Counted from the first letter of the stretch, positions 8,030 through 17,820 are shown. The stretch is 64,000 nucleotides of DNA from Aequorivita aurantiaca (GCF_030410135.1 NZ_JAUGQQ010000001.1:186001-250000), one strand, 5' to 3'. A program made the numbers and translations. The notes: generated from the letters alone by a model not told the origin.

Positions 8030-11000
8030 TTAATGTTTTTTAATGCTTATTTGTGATTCAATATCGTCAAATGCAATTTCGGTTCCGTTGTCCAATTGTG
8101 GTTTAAATTGCAAAACCTCTGTTAATGTCTCTTCTTTGATATACTGTAGGTTTTGGGTAACCGCCGCCATAAGTTTTTCGTTTTCTTGAAGATGGACTTC
8201 TATTCTGTCCATTACTTCAAATCCGCTGTCCTTTCGAAGGTTTTGAATTCTATTTACGAGTTCTCTGGCTATCCCTTCATTTCGCAACTGCGGTGTTATG
8301 GTAACATCCAGCGCTACCGTAACTCCGTTCGCATTCGCAACCAACCATCCTTCAATGTCCTGAGAACTTATGATTACATCAGCGAGCGCCAAAGTAGTAT
8401 TTTTTTCGTTAATAGGTACAGTAATTTCTCCATCTTTTTCCAAGGTTGAAATTTGCTCTTGGTTAAAGCTGGAAATGGCCGTTGCCACTTCCTTCATGTC
8501 CTTTCCGAAACGTGGCCCCAAAGCTTTGAAGTCAGGTTTTATCTGTTTTACCAACATTCCCGAACCTTCGTCAATTAATTCAATTTCCTTTACGTTTACT
8601 TCACTTTTTATCAAATCCGAAACGGCGATAATTTCTTCTTTTTCAGAATTATCCAAAACGGGAATCATAATTTTTTGAAGGGGTTGCCGCACTTTTATCT
8701 TTTCCTTTTGGCGTAAAGACAATACCAAGGATGAGATGGTTTGCGCCTTTTGCATTTTGTGTTCCAATTTTTTATCAATGAACGAAATATCCGCCTTTGG
8801 AAAATCAGTCAAATGCACTGATTCAGCACCGCCATTCTTAACTCCCGAAGACAAATCACGATACAGCCTGTCCATAAAAAATGGTGCTACCGGAGCTCCC
8901 AATTTTGCTACAGTTTCAAGGCAAGCGTACAATGTTTGATACGCCGAAATCTTATCGTCATTATAGCTTCCTTTCCAATATCTTCTTCTGCTTAGGCGCA
9001 CAAACCAATTGCTCAAATTTTCCTGCACAAATTCTGAAATGGCGCGCGTGGCTTTGGTTGGTTCGTATTCTGCATAATATTCGTCAACTTTTTGGATGAG
9101 CGTATGCAACTCTGAAAGTATCCAACGGTCAATTTCCGGACGTTTCTCCAGCGGAAGATCTTTTTCAAGATACTCAAAATTATCGAGATTGGCGTAAAGA
9201 CTGAAGAAACTGTACGTATTGTAAAGCGTTCCAAAAAATTTATTGCGCACTTCGGAAATTCCCTCTTGGTCAAATTTCAAGTTATCCCATGGATTGGCAT
9301 TGCTAATCATATACCAACGTGTGGCGTCTGGGCCAAAAACATCGAGCGTTTCAAAAGGGTCTACGGCATTGCCGAGACGCTTACTCATTTTCTGGCCGTT
9401 TTTATCTAAAACCAATCCGTTTGAGACAACGTTTTTATAGGCAACATCATCAAAGATCATAGTAGCGATGGCGTGAAGTGTGTAAAACCAGCCTCGGGTT
9501 TGGTCTACACCCTCTGCGATGAAATCTGCTTTTCGCCAAGTTTTTTCTACTTTTTCCTTATTTTCGAATGGATAATGCCATTGCGCGTAGGGCATGCTTC
9601 CGCTGTCAAACCAAACGTCAATCAAATCGGCTTCGCGCTTCATTGGTTTTCCGCTTGGGGAAATGAGGATTATTTCATCAACAATATTTTTGTGAAGATC
9701 AACTTTGGCATAATTTTCTTCGGAAAAATCGCCCACTTTGAAATCCTCAAAAATATCTTTCTGCATCAAGCCAGCAGAAACGGATTTTTGCATTTCGGCT
9801 TTTAATTCCCCAACGGAACCGATTAAGATTTCTTCCTTGCCATCCTCCGTTCTCCAAATTGGCAACGGAATTCCCCAGTAGCGCGAGCGCGAAAGATTCC
9901 AATCATTAGCGTTTGCAAGCCAATTTCCGAATCTTCCTTCGCCGGTTGCTTTGGGTTTCCAGTTTATTTCTTTATTTAGTTCAAACATTCTATCACGGAA
10001 ATTTGTGACTTTTATAAACCACGAATCCAGCGGATAATATAAAATAGGTTTGTCGGTGCGCCAGCAATTTGGGTAGCTATGCAGATATTTTTCAACCTTG
10101 AAGGCTTTATTTTCAGTTTTTAATTTAATCGCGATCTCAACATCAACCGATTTTTCGGGAACTTCGGAATCTTCATAATATTCGTTTTTAACGTATTTTC
10201 CGGCAAGTTCCTTCATTTCTGGGCGGAACTTTCCTTGCAAATCAACCAATGGCACTAAGTTGCCGTTCTCATCCTTAACAAGCATTGGCGGCACCTCCGG
10301 CACGGCTTCCTTTGCTACTTTTGCATCGTCGGCTCCAAAGGTTGGTGCGGTGTGTACGATGCCCGTTCCGTCCTCGGTGGTGACGAAATCGCCCGCAATT
10401 ATTCTAAATGCATTTTCAGGATTTTCGTAGGGATGAGCATATTCCAATAATTGTTCGTAGCGAATGCCGACCAAATCGGACCCCTTAAATTCCTTCGCAA
10501 TAAAATATGGAATGGTTTTGTCGCCCTGTTTGTAGGATTTCAGAATTTCCTCATTGGGTTTTTCTTCATATTTATTTGCGAATTGGCTGGCAACCAAATT
10601 TTTCGCCAAAACAACATTTATGGGTTGAAACGTATATTGATTAAAGGTTTTTACCAAAACATAATCAATCTTTGGCCCTATGGTTAAAGCGGTATTGCTG
10701 GGCAGAGTCCAAGGTGTAGTGGTCCAGGCGAGGAACCAAATATTATTGGATTCCTCCGCAAGGAAATCTGGCAGTGTTTCCGCCATTCCCTTAAATTGCG
10801 CAACTACTGTGGTATCAGTAATATCCTGATAGGTTCCGGGCTGGTTGAGTTCGTGCGAGCTTAAGCCGGTACCTGCCTTTGGTGAATATGGCTGTATTGT
10901 ATAACCTTTATAAAGAAGGTTCTTGTTATAAATTTCCTTTAGCAGCCACCATACGGTTTCCATATATTTCGGTTCGTAGGTAACATAGGGATCTTCCATA

Positions 11001-11434
11001 TCTACCCAATAGCCGTAGCTTTCGGTAACTTTATTCCAAACATCGGTGTAGCGCATAACGGCTTTTTTACAGGCTTCGTTATAGGCTTCGACGGAAATTT
11101 TTTTGCCGATATCTTCCTTTGTAATGCCAAGCTCTTTTTCCACCCCCAATTCTATGGGCAATCCGTGGGTGTCCCAACCCGCTTTTCTGTCAACTTTATA
11201 GCCTTTCTGTGTTTTGTAGCGGCAAAAAATATCTTTTATGGCACGCGCCATAACGTGATGAATACCCGGAAGTCCATTAGCGGATGGTGGTCCCTCAAAA
11301 AAGACGAAGGGTTCCGCGCCCTCACGGATGGAAATACTTTGCTCGAAGATTTTTTCATCTTTCCAAAAAGTAAGTACTTCTTCCGCCAGTTTAGGGAGGT
11401 CCAGCCCTTTATATTCTTTAAATTTTGCGCTCAT
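8030..11434 (-). CDS. ileS: Isoleucyl-tRNA synthetase
   Basis: A cytoplasmic class I aminoacyl-tRNA synthetase of 1134 residues. The HIGH box appears as PSANGLPGIHH near residue 55 and the KMSKR loop as GQKMSKRLGN near residue 680. The CP1 editing domain lies between them (TTPWTLPSNTAL, DGTGIVHTAP with the editing Asp in FGADDA). The length and the GIHH form of the first motif fit the eukaryote-like type II IleS, a group known to resist mupirocin. The anticodon-binding and long C-terminal domains are complete. A TANNTTTG element lies 26 bases upstream. Confidence 0.97.
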   Translation of the reverse strand: MSAKFKEYKGLDLPKLAEEVLTFWKDEKIFEQSISIREGAEPFVFFEGPPSANGLPGIHHVMARAIKDIFCRYKTQKGYKVDRKAGWDTHGLPIELGVEKELGITKEDIGKKISVEAYNEACKKAVMRYTDVWNKVTESYGYWVDMEDPYVTYEPKYMETVWWLLKEIYNKNLLYKGYTIQPYSPKAGTGLSSHELNQPGTYQDITDTTVVAQFKGMAETLPDFLAEESNNIWFLAWTTTPWTLPSNTALTIGPKIDYVLVKTFNQYTFQPINVVLAKNLVASQFANKYEEKPNEEILKSYKQGDKTIPYFIAKEFKGSDLVGIRYEQLLEYAHPYENPENAFRIIAGDFVTTEDGTGIVHTAPTFGADDAKVAKEAVPEVPPMLVKDENGNLVPLVDLQGKFRPEMKELAGKYVKNEYYEDSEVPEKSVDVEIAIKLKTENKAFKVEKYLHSYPNCWRTDKPILYYPLDSWFIKVTNFRDRMFELNKEINWKPKATGEGRFGNWLANANDWNLSRSRYWGIPLPIWRTEDGKEEILIGSVGELKAEMQKSVSAGLMQKDIFEDFKVGDFSEENYAKVDLHKNIVDEIILISPSGKPMKREADLIDVWFDSGSMPYAQWHYPFENKEKVEKTWRKADFIAEGVDQTRGWFYTLHAIATMIFDDVAYKNVVSNGLVLDKNGQKMSKRLGNAVDPFETLDVFGPDATRWYMISNANPWDNLKFDQEGISEVRNKFFGTLYNTYSFFSLYANLDNFEYLEKDLPLEKRPEIDRWILSELHTLIQKVDEYYAEYEPTKATRAISEFVQENLSNWFVRLSRRRYWKGSYNDDKISAYQTLYACLETVAKLGAPVAPFFMDRLYRDLSSGVKNGGAESVHLTDFPKADISFIDKKLEHKMQKAQTISSLVLSLRQKEKIKVRQPLQKIMIPVLDNSEKEEIIAVSDLIKSEVNVKEIELIDEGSGMLVKQIKPDFKALGPRFGKDMKEVATAISSFNQEQISTLEKDGEITVPINEKNTTLALADVIISSQDIEGWLVANANGVTVALDVTITPQLRNEGIARELVNRIQNLRKDSGFEVMDRIEVHLQENEKLMAAVTQNLQYIKEETLTEVLQFKPQLDNGTEIAFDDIESQISIKKH

Positions 11435-11459
11435 AGTGTGCTTGTTGCAATGAAGGGTG

Positions 11460-11467
11460 CAAAAGTA
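11460..11467 (-). promoter_or_regulatory. -7 element (TANNTTTG) for ileS
   Basis: Read on the minus strand the bases are TACTTTTG, an exact match to the Bacteroidota -7 consensus, 25 bases before the ileS ATG. No clear -33 TTTG is seen at the right distance. Confidence 0.6.
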
Positions 11468-11548
11468 AGGTTTTTTGAAGAATTAGACCATCGTGCCTTG
11501 GGAGTAGTTAACTAAAATTGTTGCCTTTATCTAAAAAATAAGTAAATA

Positions 11549-11579
11549 AAAAAAGCTACCGATTTAGGGTAGCTTTTTT
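11549..11579 (-). terminator. Intrinsic terminator between ileS and a lipoprotein gene
   Basis: A 10-base stem (AAAAGCTACC / GGTAGCTTTT, 7-base loop) flanked by A and T runs, so it can act on both strands. It lies 19 bases past the end of the minus-strand... lipoprotein start side and upstream of ileS; in position it separates the lipoprotein unit's 3' end (gene ends at 11599) from the ileS promoter. Confidence 0.85.
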
Positions 11580-11598
11580 GATATAATAATTAAAATTT

Positions 11599-12117
11599 CT
11601 ACTGTTTGGTAAATCTTAATTCCTCTGTGTATACTGAACTATCGCCATTCGGTTCTGTGGTAGTTTCAGATAGATTGATTTGGAAACCCGTTGGGCTAAA
11701 ATTTGAAACCTGATAAGTCGACCCGTCAATGGTCAATTCATTTCCGGCTGCATTTACAGAAAAGCCGCTAGTTTCATTGTCAATATCAATTATATAAGTT
11801 GTAGTATTGCTTTGATTGCCTTGAGTTACGGTTTCAGTAACTCTGTAATTTCCGTCAAGCGAAACGGTATTATTTGAGGCGAAAACTACGTTAACATTAA
11901 ATGTGTCACCTACGGAAGTGGTTGTTGTGACAACATCAAAACCGCTAACATTGACGGTTTCGACGTCTTGGCTTTCATAAAAAGTTAGTTTATAGGTACC
12001 GGTCAGATTATCCTTGTTATACTGGTAAGGCGCCGGACCGTTGTCATCATCATCTTTGTTACACCCTACGGCAGCAACTGCAAGGACAAAAAGTAAAAGC
12101 AATTTTGATATTTTCAT
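11599..12117 (-). CDS. Secreted lipoprotein, lipocalin-like, unknown function
   Basis: A 172-residue lipoprotein: the signal MKISKLLLLFVLAVAAVGC ends in a lipobox with Cys19, followed by an Asp-rich tether (NKDDDD), typical for export in Bacteroidota. The rest is a Thr/Asn/Ser-rich beta-sandwich or lipocalin-like sequence (GTYKLTFYES, a TYIIDI strand, closing EELRFTKQ). I do not recognise a specific family. It stands alone between two gaps, with a terminator just after its stop. Confidence 0.75.
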   Translation of the reverse strand: MKISKLLLLFVLAVAAVGCNKDDDDNGPAPYQYNKDNLTGTYKLTFYESQDVETVNVSGFDVVTTTTSVGDTFNVNVVFASNNTVSLDGNYRVTETVTQGNQSNTTTYIIDIDNETSGFSVNAAGNELTIDGSTYQVSNFSPTGFQINLSETTTEPNGDSSVYTEELRFTKQ

Positions 12118-12377
12118 AATTTTGATTTTTTAAATTTTCGGCGAATATAACGCCATTTTAGAAATTAACGTTCTTCATAGCTTTTTTATTATTATATGGG
12201 TTGGTGGTATTGCTCAATACATCGAGTTTTGACAGTCGCTATTTTTTATTTTATATAGATTCTGAAACTTACTTCCGCTCTTTAGAAATGGAAAGCCATT
12301 TTTACCGTATTTTTTTTAGTGGTTTTTTCCCAAAACCGCATCATTATTTTGAATAATGCATTTTTTCCCTCAAATTT

Positions 12378-12396
12378 GGAATCTTTTAAAGATTCC
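12378..12396. repeat. Short palindrome upstream of dsbD
   Basis: GGAATCTTT-T-AAAGATTCC is a 9-base perfect inverted repeat around one base, ending 18 bases before the dsbD ATG. It could be an operator or a 5' UTR hairpin. The rest of the 297-base gap from 12118 is AT-rich, and I see no gene or recognisable promoter in it. Confidence 0.35.
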
Positions 12397-12414
12397 CTGT
12401 AATTTTATTTCCAA

Positions 12415-14499
12415 ATGAAAAACATATATCTTCTTCTTTTCCTCGCCACTGCCTGCCTAACTTCCGTTAATTCACAGATTCTCGATCCGGTAAAATGGTC
12501 CACTAGCATCAAAAAAATATCGGATACGGAATATGACTTAATATCCAAAGCTACTATTGAGGATAATTGGCATTTGTATTCGCAAGCTGTACCGGAAAAT
12601 GGGCCTTTGCCAACTGTTTTTACTTTTGAAGAAAATGATGCATATCAATCCGTTGGAAAAATTAAAGAAAGTAAAGGAACCACAGCGATGGACCCGGTGT
12701 TCGACATGGTTATCACTTTCTTTTCGAACTCCGCAACCTTTACAAAGCGTATAAAACTCACTGGTAATAAAGGAACAACAATTAAAGGTGAAGTAGAATT
12801 TATGGTTTGTGATGACACTCGCTGCCTCCCGCCAAATTATGTGGATTTGGTTTTTAAAATCCCCGCTCCCGAAAACACCTCCGAAACCGTTCCCCTTTCG
12901 GATAATAATAGTAATACATCTGTCTCCGAAACTGTCCGTAATATTGACGATGCGATAAATGCAAGTGTGACCGCTGATACCGTTACAACCGCAAAGGCCG
13001 TTACGGATACAGTTCAATCCAGCGCAAAAGACTCTCACGAAGCTGTGGCGCAAAATGAAAAACATGAGAAAAAAGGACTTTGGACCATCTTTTTGGTAGC
13101 CTTCCTTTTCGGGTTTACCGCACTGTTAACTCCGTGTGTTTTCCCAATGATACCGATGACTGTTAGCTTTTTTACAAAACAGAGCAAAACCAAGGCCGCA
13201 GGTATTAAAAATGCGGTCATTTACGGAATTGCTATTATTTTAATATACGTTTTTCTTGGCGCCGTTGTAACCTGGTTTTTCGGAGCAGATGCGCTAAACG
13301 CACTATCTACCAATGTGTGGTTCAACGTTATATTCTTTTTGCTGTTGGTCATATTCGCACTTTCATTTTTAGGAGCTTTTGAAATCATGCTTCCCAATTC
13401 TTGGGCCAACAAGGTTGATAAGCAGGCGGATCGAGGGGGAATAATCGGTATATTTTTTATGGCGTTGGCACTGGCAATTGTTTCTTTTTCCTGTACCGGA
13501 CCCATTGTGGGAACACTGTTGGTTGAAGCAGCTTCCAAAGGTGGAATAGCACCTTTCGTGGGAATGTTCGGATTTTCATTGGCTTTGGCCTTGCCTTTTG
13601 CGCTATTCGCAGCTTTTCCAGGGTGGATGAATTCTCTGCCAAAGTCAGGTGGTTGGCTGAATACAGTAAAAGTATTCTTAGGCTTTTTGGAGCTCGCGCT
13701 AGCGTTCAAATTTCTATCAAATGCCGATTTGGTGCTGCAGCTCCATTGGTTGGAAAGAGAAGTTTTCTTAGCCATTTGGATAGCTATATTTGGAGCTTTG
13801 GCTTTTTATCTTTTCGGAAAAATTCAATTGCCGCACGACTCTCCATTGTCACACATTTCCGTGGGCAGATTAAGCTTAGGGCTAATAGTCCTCGCCTTTA
13901 CCGTTTATATGATTCCGGGGTTGTGGGGTGCACCTTTGAAATTGATTAGTGGTTTTCCCCCAGCCATGAACTACAGTGAATCTCCCTACGGTGTAGGCTT
14001 TACAAAGTTAGGCAATGGCGGAGGTGTTTCCGCCGCCGAAGAATTTCCCGAGGGTGCTCATTTAGGGCCGCACGATATAATTTCCTTCCACGATTATGAA
14101 ACAGGTCTGGCTTACGCAAAAAAAATAGGAAAGCCCGTGCTTGTGGACTTTACCGGTTATGCCTGCGTAAACTGCCGTAAAATGGAAGAGCGCGTTTGGA
14201 GCGAACCTAAAATCCTAAAATTGCTTAAAGAGGAAATCGTTCTAATTTCGCTTTACGTTGATGATAAACGTCCACTTCCCGAAGGGGAAGAAGTTACCTC
14301 GGAAATAACCGGGAAAAAATTGCGGTACATCGGCCAAAAGTGGAGTGAGTTCCAAATACTTAAATATAAAGCAAATGCGCAACCATTTTATGTTTTGATG
14401 GGTCACGACGAACAAAACCTTATTGAGCCGGTGGGTTATACGCCCGATATTGAAGAATATTATGCGTGGCTGCAAAAAGGAGTTGGAGCTTTTGAATAA
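12415..14499 (+). CDS. dsbD: Thiol:disulfide interchange protein DsbD
   Basis: A 694-residue inner-membrane protein that carries electrons from cytoplasmic thioredoxin to periplasmic thiol proteins. Order: signal peptide (1-20); N-terminal periplasmic domain with Cys pair in VCDDTRCLPP near residue 140; a low-complexity linker rich in Thr, Val and Asp (about 160-215); eight membrane helices with the first catalytic Cys in LLTPCVFPMIP near 240 and the second in FSCTGPIVG; and a C-terminal thioredoxin domain with CVNC near 584. All six redox cysteines are present. Ends with an open 35-base gap to the next gene, so the two may be co-transcribed. Confidence 0.95.
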   Translation: MKNIYLLLFLATACLTSVNSQILDPVKWSTSIKKISDTEYDLISKATIEDNWHLYSQAVPENGPLPTVFTFEENDAYQSVGKIKESKGTTAMDPVFDMVITFFSNSATFTKRIKLTGNKGTTIKGEVEFMVCDDTRCLPPNYVDLVFKIPAPENTSETVPLSDNNSNTSVSETVRNIDDAINASVTADTVTTAKAVTDTVQSSAKDSHEAVAQNEKHEKKGLWTIFLVAFLFGFTALLTPCVFPMIPMTVSFFTKQSKTKAAGIKNAVIYGIAIILIYVFLGAVVTWFFGADALNALSTNVWFNVIFFLLLVIFALSFLGAFEIMLPNSWANKVDKQADRGGIIGIFFMALALAIVSFSCTGPIVGTLLVEAASKGGIAPFVGMFGFSLALALPFALFAAFPGWMNSLPKSGGWLNTVKVFLGFLELALAFKFLSNADLVLQLHWLEREVFLAIWIAIFGALAFYLFGKIQLPHDSPLSHISVGRLSLGLIVLAFTVYMIPGLWGAPLKLISGFPPAMNYSESPYGVGFTKLGNGGGVSAAEEFPEGAHLGPHDIISFHDYETGLAYAKKIGKPVLVDFTGYACVNCRKMEERVWSEPKILKLLKEEIVLISLYVDDKRPLPEGEEVTSEITGKKLRYIGQKWSEFQILKYKANAQPFYVLMGHDEQNLIEPVGYTPDIEEYYAWLQKGVGAFE

Positions 14500-14533
14500 T
14501 TTCAGGCGAGGTTTGTGGTTTAAAAAATATCAA

Positions 14534-15436
14534 TTGAAAAAAATCATAATCTTATTTTTATTCCTTCCTTGGATTTCCCATTCGCAGGAATATGTCGATT
14601 TATTTCGAATTGGTTATGGCCAAACCTTCAATAACAATTTTGAAGATGTTGACGGTAGCACTCACGTAAAATCATTTGAGGCTGGCGTGACCTTTCCCAT
14701 AGTTCTGAATGAAAACCATGCTCTAATAACTGGCGCCGATTTTAGCTTAAACAACCTCCAGCTTTTCCCAAACGCTGAATTCACCAGCCTTTATAGCACC
14801 AATATAAAATTAGGCCTCGCCTCCACCTGGTCCGAAAAATGGAGCACTACCCTTGTTTTGCTTCCAAAAGTTGCTTCAGATTATAAACATATTTCCGGAG
14901 ATGATTTTTATTTGGGCGGGTTCGCAATGCTCAAGCTAAGCAAAAATGAAAACCTTAAATATCGCTTCGGAATTTATGCCTCCCAGGAAGCTTATGGTCT
15001 TTTTATGACCCCTATTTTAGGTTGGTATTATCTTAGCCCAAACAAACGTTTTGAAATGGATATGAGTTTACCAATAGCAGCGGACATAAGTTATAAATTA
15101 GGAGTTACCACAATTGGAATGGACTACTTCGGAATTGGACGAAGCTATAACGTGCACTATGAAAATTCGCCCACCCTTTATGCCGACCTCAGCTCTTTGG
15201 AATTTGCTGGATACTTACAATTCAATGCACTTGACGAAAGTGTTTTGCTACGCGCGAAAGTGGGCTATTCAAGCAACAATTATGAAATGTACGCTGGAGG
15301 GGATGAAATTGAATTGGGCATTTCCGCATTTACTTTTGGTGACGATCGCATACAATTAAACCCCTCATTGAATGGAGGAATTTTTCTTAAAGCTGAAGTA
15401 ATCTATCGATTCCACATCGAAAAAAAATCAGAATAA
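14534..15436 (+). CDS. DUF6268-like outer-membrane beta-barrel protein
   Basis: About 300 residues from the TTG at 14534, which gives a clean signal peptide (KKIIILFLFLPWISHSQ). The frame is open further upstream into dsbD (to 14423), but that extension is charged and unlike a signal. The mature protein is a series of amphipathic strands (for example HALITGADFSLNNLQL, YRFGIYASQEAYGLF) ending FLKAEVIYRFHIEKK, as in DUF6268 barrel proteins of Bacteroidota. Function unknown. It follows dsbD closely. Confidence 0.7.
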   Translation: MKKIIILFLFLPWISHSQEYVDLFRIGYGQTFNNNFEDVDGSTHVKSFEAGVTFPIVLNENHALITGADFSLNNLQLFPNAEFTSLYSTNIKLGLASTWSEKWSTTLVLLPKVASDYKHISGDDFYLGGFAMLKLSKNENLKYRFGIYASQEAYGLFMTPILGWYYLSPNKRFEMDMSLPIAADISYKLGVTTIGMDYFGIGRSYNVHYENSPTLYADLSSLEFAGYLQFNALDESVLLRAKVGYSSNNYEMYAGGDEIELGISAFTFGDDRIQLNPSLNGGIFLKAEVIYRFHIEKKSE

Positions 15437-15529
15437 CAGCTCAAATAACAAAGCAACAATATTCAAATCTTGAGGAAAATGATTTAATAGGATTTGAATT
15501 TTCGTCACAAAAGTTTCTATCTTTAAAAT

Positions 15530-15883
15530 ATGGAAAAAACTTGTCCGGAATGTGGTGGTAAAATCTTGGGCCGTGCTGACAAAAAATTTTGCAGTGATTC
15601 CTGCCGTAATTCGCGCAACAATTCACTAAACAAAGACAACAAAAATCTTGTTCGAAACATCAATAACCGACTGCGGAAAAACTATCGTATTCTCGAAACG
15701 CTCAATACAGAAGAAAAAACAAAAACCACTAAGGATAGGCTGTTAAGAATGGGGTTCAGTTTCGATTATTTCACCGGAATCTATACAACAAAATCGGGCT
15801 CCACGTATTTTTACTTATATGATCAAGGCTATCTTCCCTTGGATAATGACTTCTATCTTTTAGTGAAAAAGGCTTTAAAATAG
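15530..15883 (+). CDS. Small zinc-ribbon protein, unknown function
   Basis: A 117-residue cytoplasmic protein with an N-terminal zinc ribbon: CPEC at 5-8 and CSDSC at 21-25, in the context RADKKFCSDSCRNSRNN, which resembles short Zn-ribbon families (DUF2116-like). The rest is basic and helical and ends LLVKKALK. The ribbon followed by an Asn/Lys-rich stretch suggests nucleic acid contact, which is inference. I know similar proteins across Flavobacteriaceae only as hypothetical. Confidence 0.7.
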   Translation: MEKTCPECGGKILGRADKKFCSDSCRNSRNNSLNKDNKNLVRNINNRLRKNYRILETLNTEEKTKTTKDRLLRMGFSFDYFTGIYTTKSGSTYFYLYDQGYLPLDNDFYLLVKKALK

Positions 15884-16027
15884 GTCGTTTTCAATATCTT
15901 TTAATTTAGCTCTGTATAACAAGGTTTTGAAAATTGGCATTTCCTTATAAATTATCTAACAGACCTTTAACCTGTATCGCATCGCATAAAAGGTATCTTT
16001 AAAAACTAAATAAAAAACTCAAACAAT

Positions 16028-16561
16028 ATGAAAACGAAAAACTTTTTGATGGGGTTGATGCTGCTTTTTAGCTTTACCCTTTTTGCCCAAAATGCAGACG
16101 ACAAAAAAATAATCAAGGATGCTGAAAACGCGAAAGCGGCTTTTATAAAAGCCAATCCGAAAATACAGGGATATTTTGATGATGCTAAGGCCTATGCCAT
16201 ATTTCCAAATGTGGGCAAAGGAGCTATAATTGTTGGGGCGGCATCCGGAAATGGTGCTGTTTATGAAAGAGGAGTGCTAGTGGGAATGGCTTCCTTGAAG
16301 CAACTGGATGTAGGTGCACAAATTGGAGGAAAAGCCTACAGCGAAGTAATTTTCTTTAAGACCGATAGAGCCGTCCAAGATTTTATGGATGACGACTTCA
16401 GTTTTGGATCCAACGTTTCTGCTGTAGCATTGGACCAAGCCCCACCTTCCTTAAATGTTACCTATACTGACGGTGTTGCTGTATTTACCCTTCCAAAAGA
16501 AGGCTTAATGGCAGAAGTCTCAGTGGGCGGACAAAAATTTGATTTTGAAGATTTTGAATAA
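16028..16561 (+). CDS. SYLF/Ysc84-domain secreted lipid-binding protein
   Basis: A 177-residue exported protein. A signal peptide (MKTKNFLMGLMLLFSFTLFA) is followed by a SYLF domain: AKAYAIFPNVGKGAIIVGAASGNG, an aromatic/Gly-rich block, then QLDVGAQIGGKAYSEVIFFKT and the C-terminal strand ending FDFEDFE. SYLF domains bind phosphoinositides in eukaryotes; bacterial secreted versions have no settled role. A single-gene unit with its own strong terminator; TATCTTTA about 30 bases upstream could be a weak -7 element. Confidence 0.88.
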   Translation: MKTKNFLMGLMLLFSFTLFAQNADDKKIIKDAENAKAAFIKANPKIQGYFDDAKAYAIFPNVGKGAIIVGAASGNGAVYERGVLVGMASLKQLDVGAQIGGKAYSEVIFFKTDRAVQDFMDDDFSFGSNVSAVALDQAPPSLNVTYTDGVAVFTLPKEGLMAEVSVGGQKFDFEDFE

Positions 16562-16589
16562 TTAGTTCTAATATTTTAGAATTAATAGT

Positions 16590-16628
16590 AAACCGTTTTA
16601 GGTACAATGTACTTAAAACGGTTTTTTT
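16590..16628 (+). terminator. Strong intrinsic terminator after the SYLF gene
   Basis: A 17-position inverted repeat (AAACCGTTTTA... / ...TAAAACGGTTT, one G-U pair) followed by seven T residues, 29 bases after the stop. Confidence 0.92.
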
Positions 16629-16700
16629 ATTCCCGATCCAATTTCACCGTAACCACAACATGAACCGAGATCTAAGCCATCCTCAACCATTATAATTTGA

Positions 16701-16708
16701 TACCTTTG
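16701..16708 (+). promoter_or_regulatory. -7 element (TACCTTTG) for the histidine kinase
   Basis: An exact TANNTTTG match 24 bases before the ATG at 16732. It is the only housekeeping-type promoter sign seen for the kinase-regulator pair. Confidence 0.6.
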
Positions 16709-16731
16709 AAAAATGATTGAAGCGTATTTGT

Positions 16732-17820
16732 ATGACTTTAGAAAAAAACCTTAAGGAACGGATAAAAGAACTTACTTGTCTATACGAAGTTTCCTCCATT
16801 ATTGTTAACAATGATTATAGAGCCTTGGACAAAACCTTATATTCCATAGCGCTAAGTCTTCGGAAATCCTTGCAATACAGCAAATTCGCCACGGTGGAAA
16901 TAAGCGCCGACCCGTATCATCTCATTTCTTCTACTATTTCAAAAAAAACGGTATTGATTGAAGATGACATCAATGTTTTCAATGAGCCAAAAGGATTCAT
17001 AAAAATTCATTATCCCGCAGACAAATTCTCGAAAAAAGATTTTTTGCCGGAGGAAAAAAAACTGCTGAAAAATGTTGCCATAAATGTTGGCGATTTATTG
17101 GAACGCGCTGCCATTCGGGAAAATGAGGTGGTCATGAAACGCAAAATGGAACACGCCGACCGGTTGAGTATTCTTGGGGAAATTACGGCCGGTATTGCAC
17201 ACGAATTAAACACGCCGCTCGCCAATATTCTTGGCTTTGCCGAGTTGCTGAAAAACAAGGAAACCACCAACACCCAAAACAGCCAAGACCTCGATAAAAT
17301 AATTAACAGTGCCATTTTCTCTCGAGAAGTGGTTAAAAAATTGATGTTCTTTGCCTGTGAGATGCCTCAGAATTTAGGTCAAACAGACATTGTTCCCGTA
17401 ATAAATGACGCCTTAAACCTGTTGGACCCCACCTTCAAAAAAAATGAAATAAATTATAAAGCGAATCTTCCCAAAGTTCCAGTTTTAATGAAGGCCGATA
17501 CTATCCAATTAACACAGGTAATTTTTAATTTGGTGTTGAACGCAATTTATTTTTCACCGAAAAATGGGACGATAAAAATAACACTGGAAGAAACAAAGAA
17601 GAAAATAATTTTGAAAATCGCCGATGAAGGACCGGGCATTTCCGCTGAGAATGTGCAAAAAATATTTCAGCCATTTTTCACTACAAAAACAGTGGGCGAC
17701 GGCTCCGGACTGGGATTGAGCGTGGTTCACGGAATAATTAGAAGCCATCGCGGCACCATAGAATATCAATCGAATAATCCTACGGGAGCCATTTTTATTA
17801 TTACTTTTCCGAAACAATGA
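16732..17820 (+). CDS. Sensor histidine kinase (NtrB-like, soluble)
   Basis: 362 residues from the ATG at 16732 (a TTG five codons earlier is possible). An N-terminal GAF-like region (ELTCLYEVSSIIVN, about 10-120) is followed by a dimerisation helix with the phospho-acceptor His157 in GIAHELNTPLANILG, then the ATPase domain with N box (FNLVLNAIYFS), G1 (DEGPGIS), F box (FQPFFTTK) and G2 (GSGLGLSVVHG). No membrane segment is seen, so it senses a cytoplasmic cue. Its TGA overlaps the ATG of the sigma-54 activator by four bases: the pair is translationally coupled and surely cognate. Confidence 0.93.
   Translation: MTLEKNLKERIKELTCLYEVSSIIVNNDYRALDKTLYSIALSLRKSLQYSKFATVEISADPYHLISSTISKKTVLIEDDINVFNEPKGFIKIHYPADKFSKKDFLPEEKKLLKNVAINVGDLLERAAIRENEVVMKRKMEHADRLSILGEITAGIAHELNTPLANILGFAELLKNKETTNTQNSQDLDKIINSAIFSREVVKKLMFFACEMPQNLGQTDIVPVINDALNLLDPTFKKNEINYKANLPKVPVLMKADTIQLTQVIFNLVLNAIYFSPKNGTIKITLEETKKKIILKIADEGPGISAENVQKIFQPFFTTKTVGDGSGLGLSVVHGIIRSHRGTIEYQSNNPTGAIFIITFPKQ

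Noticed and set aside
12200-12225. A GG-TTGC arrangement resembling a sigma-54 promoter upstream of dsbD
   Set aside because: The GG to GC spacing is 11, not 10, and the -24 element lacks CAC.
12538-13065. Cysteine/glycine-rich 175-codon minus-strand frame in dsbD
   Set aside because: Overlaps the well-defined DsbD N-terminal domain and linker; no signal or promoter.
13221-13775. 184-codon minus-strand frame opposite dsbD
   Set aside because: Antisense of hydrophobic membrane codons, which often leave such frames; dsbD is intact.
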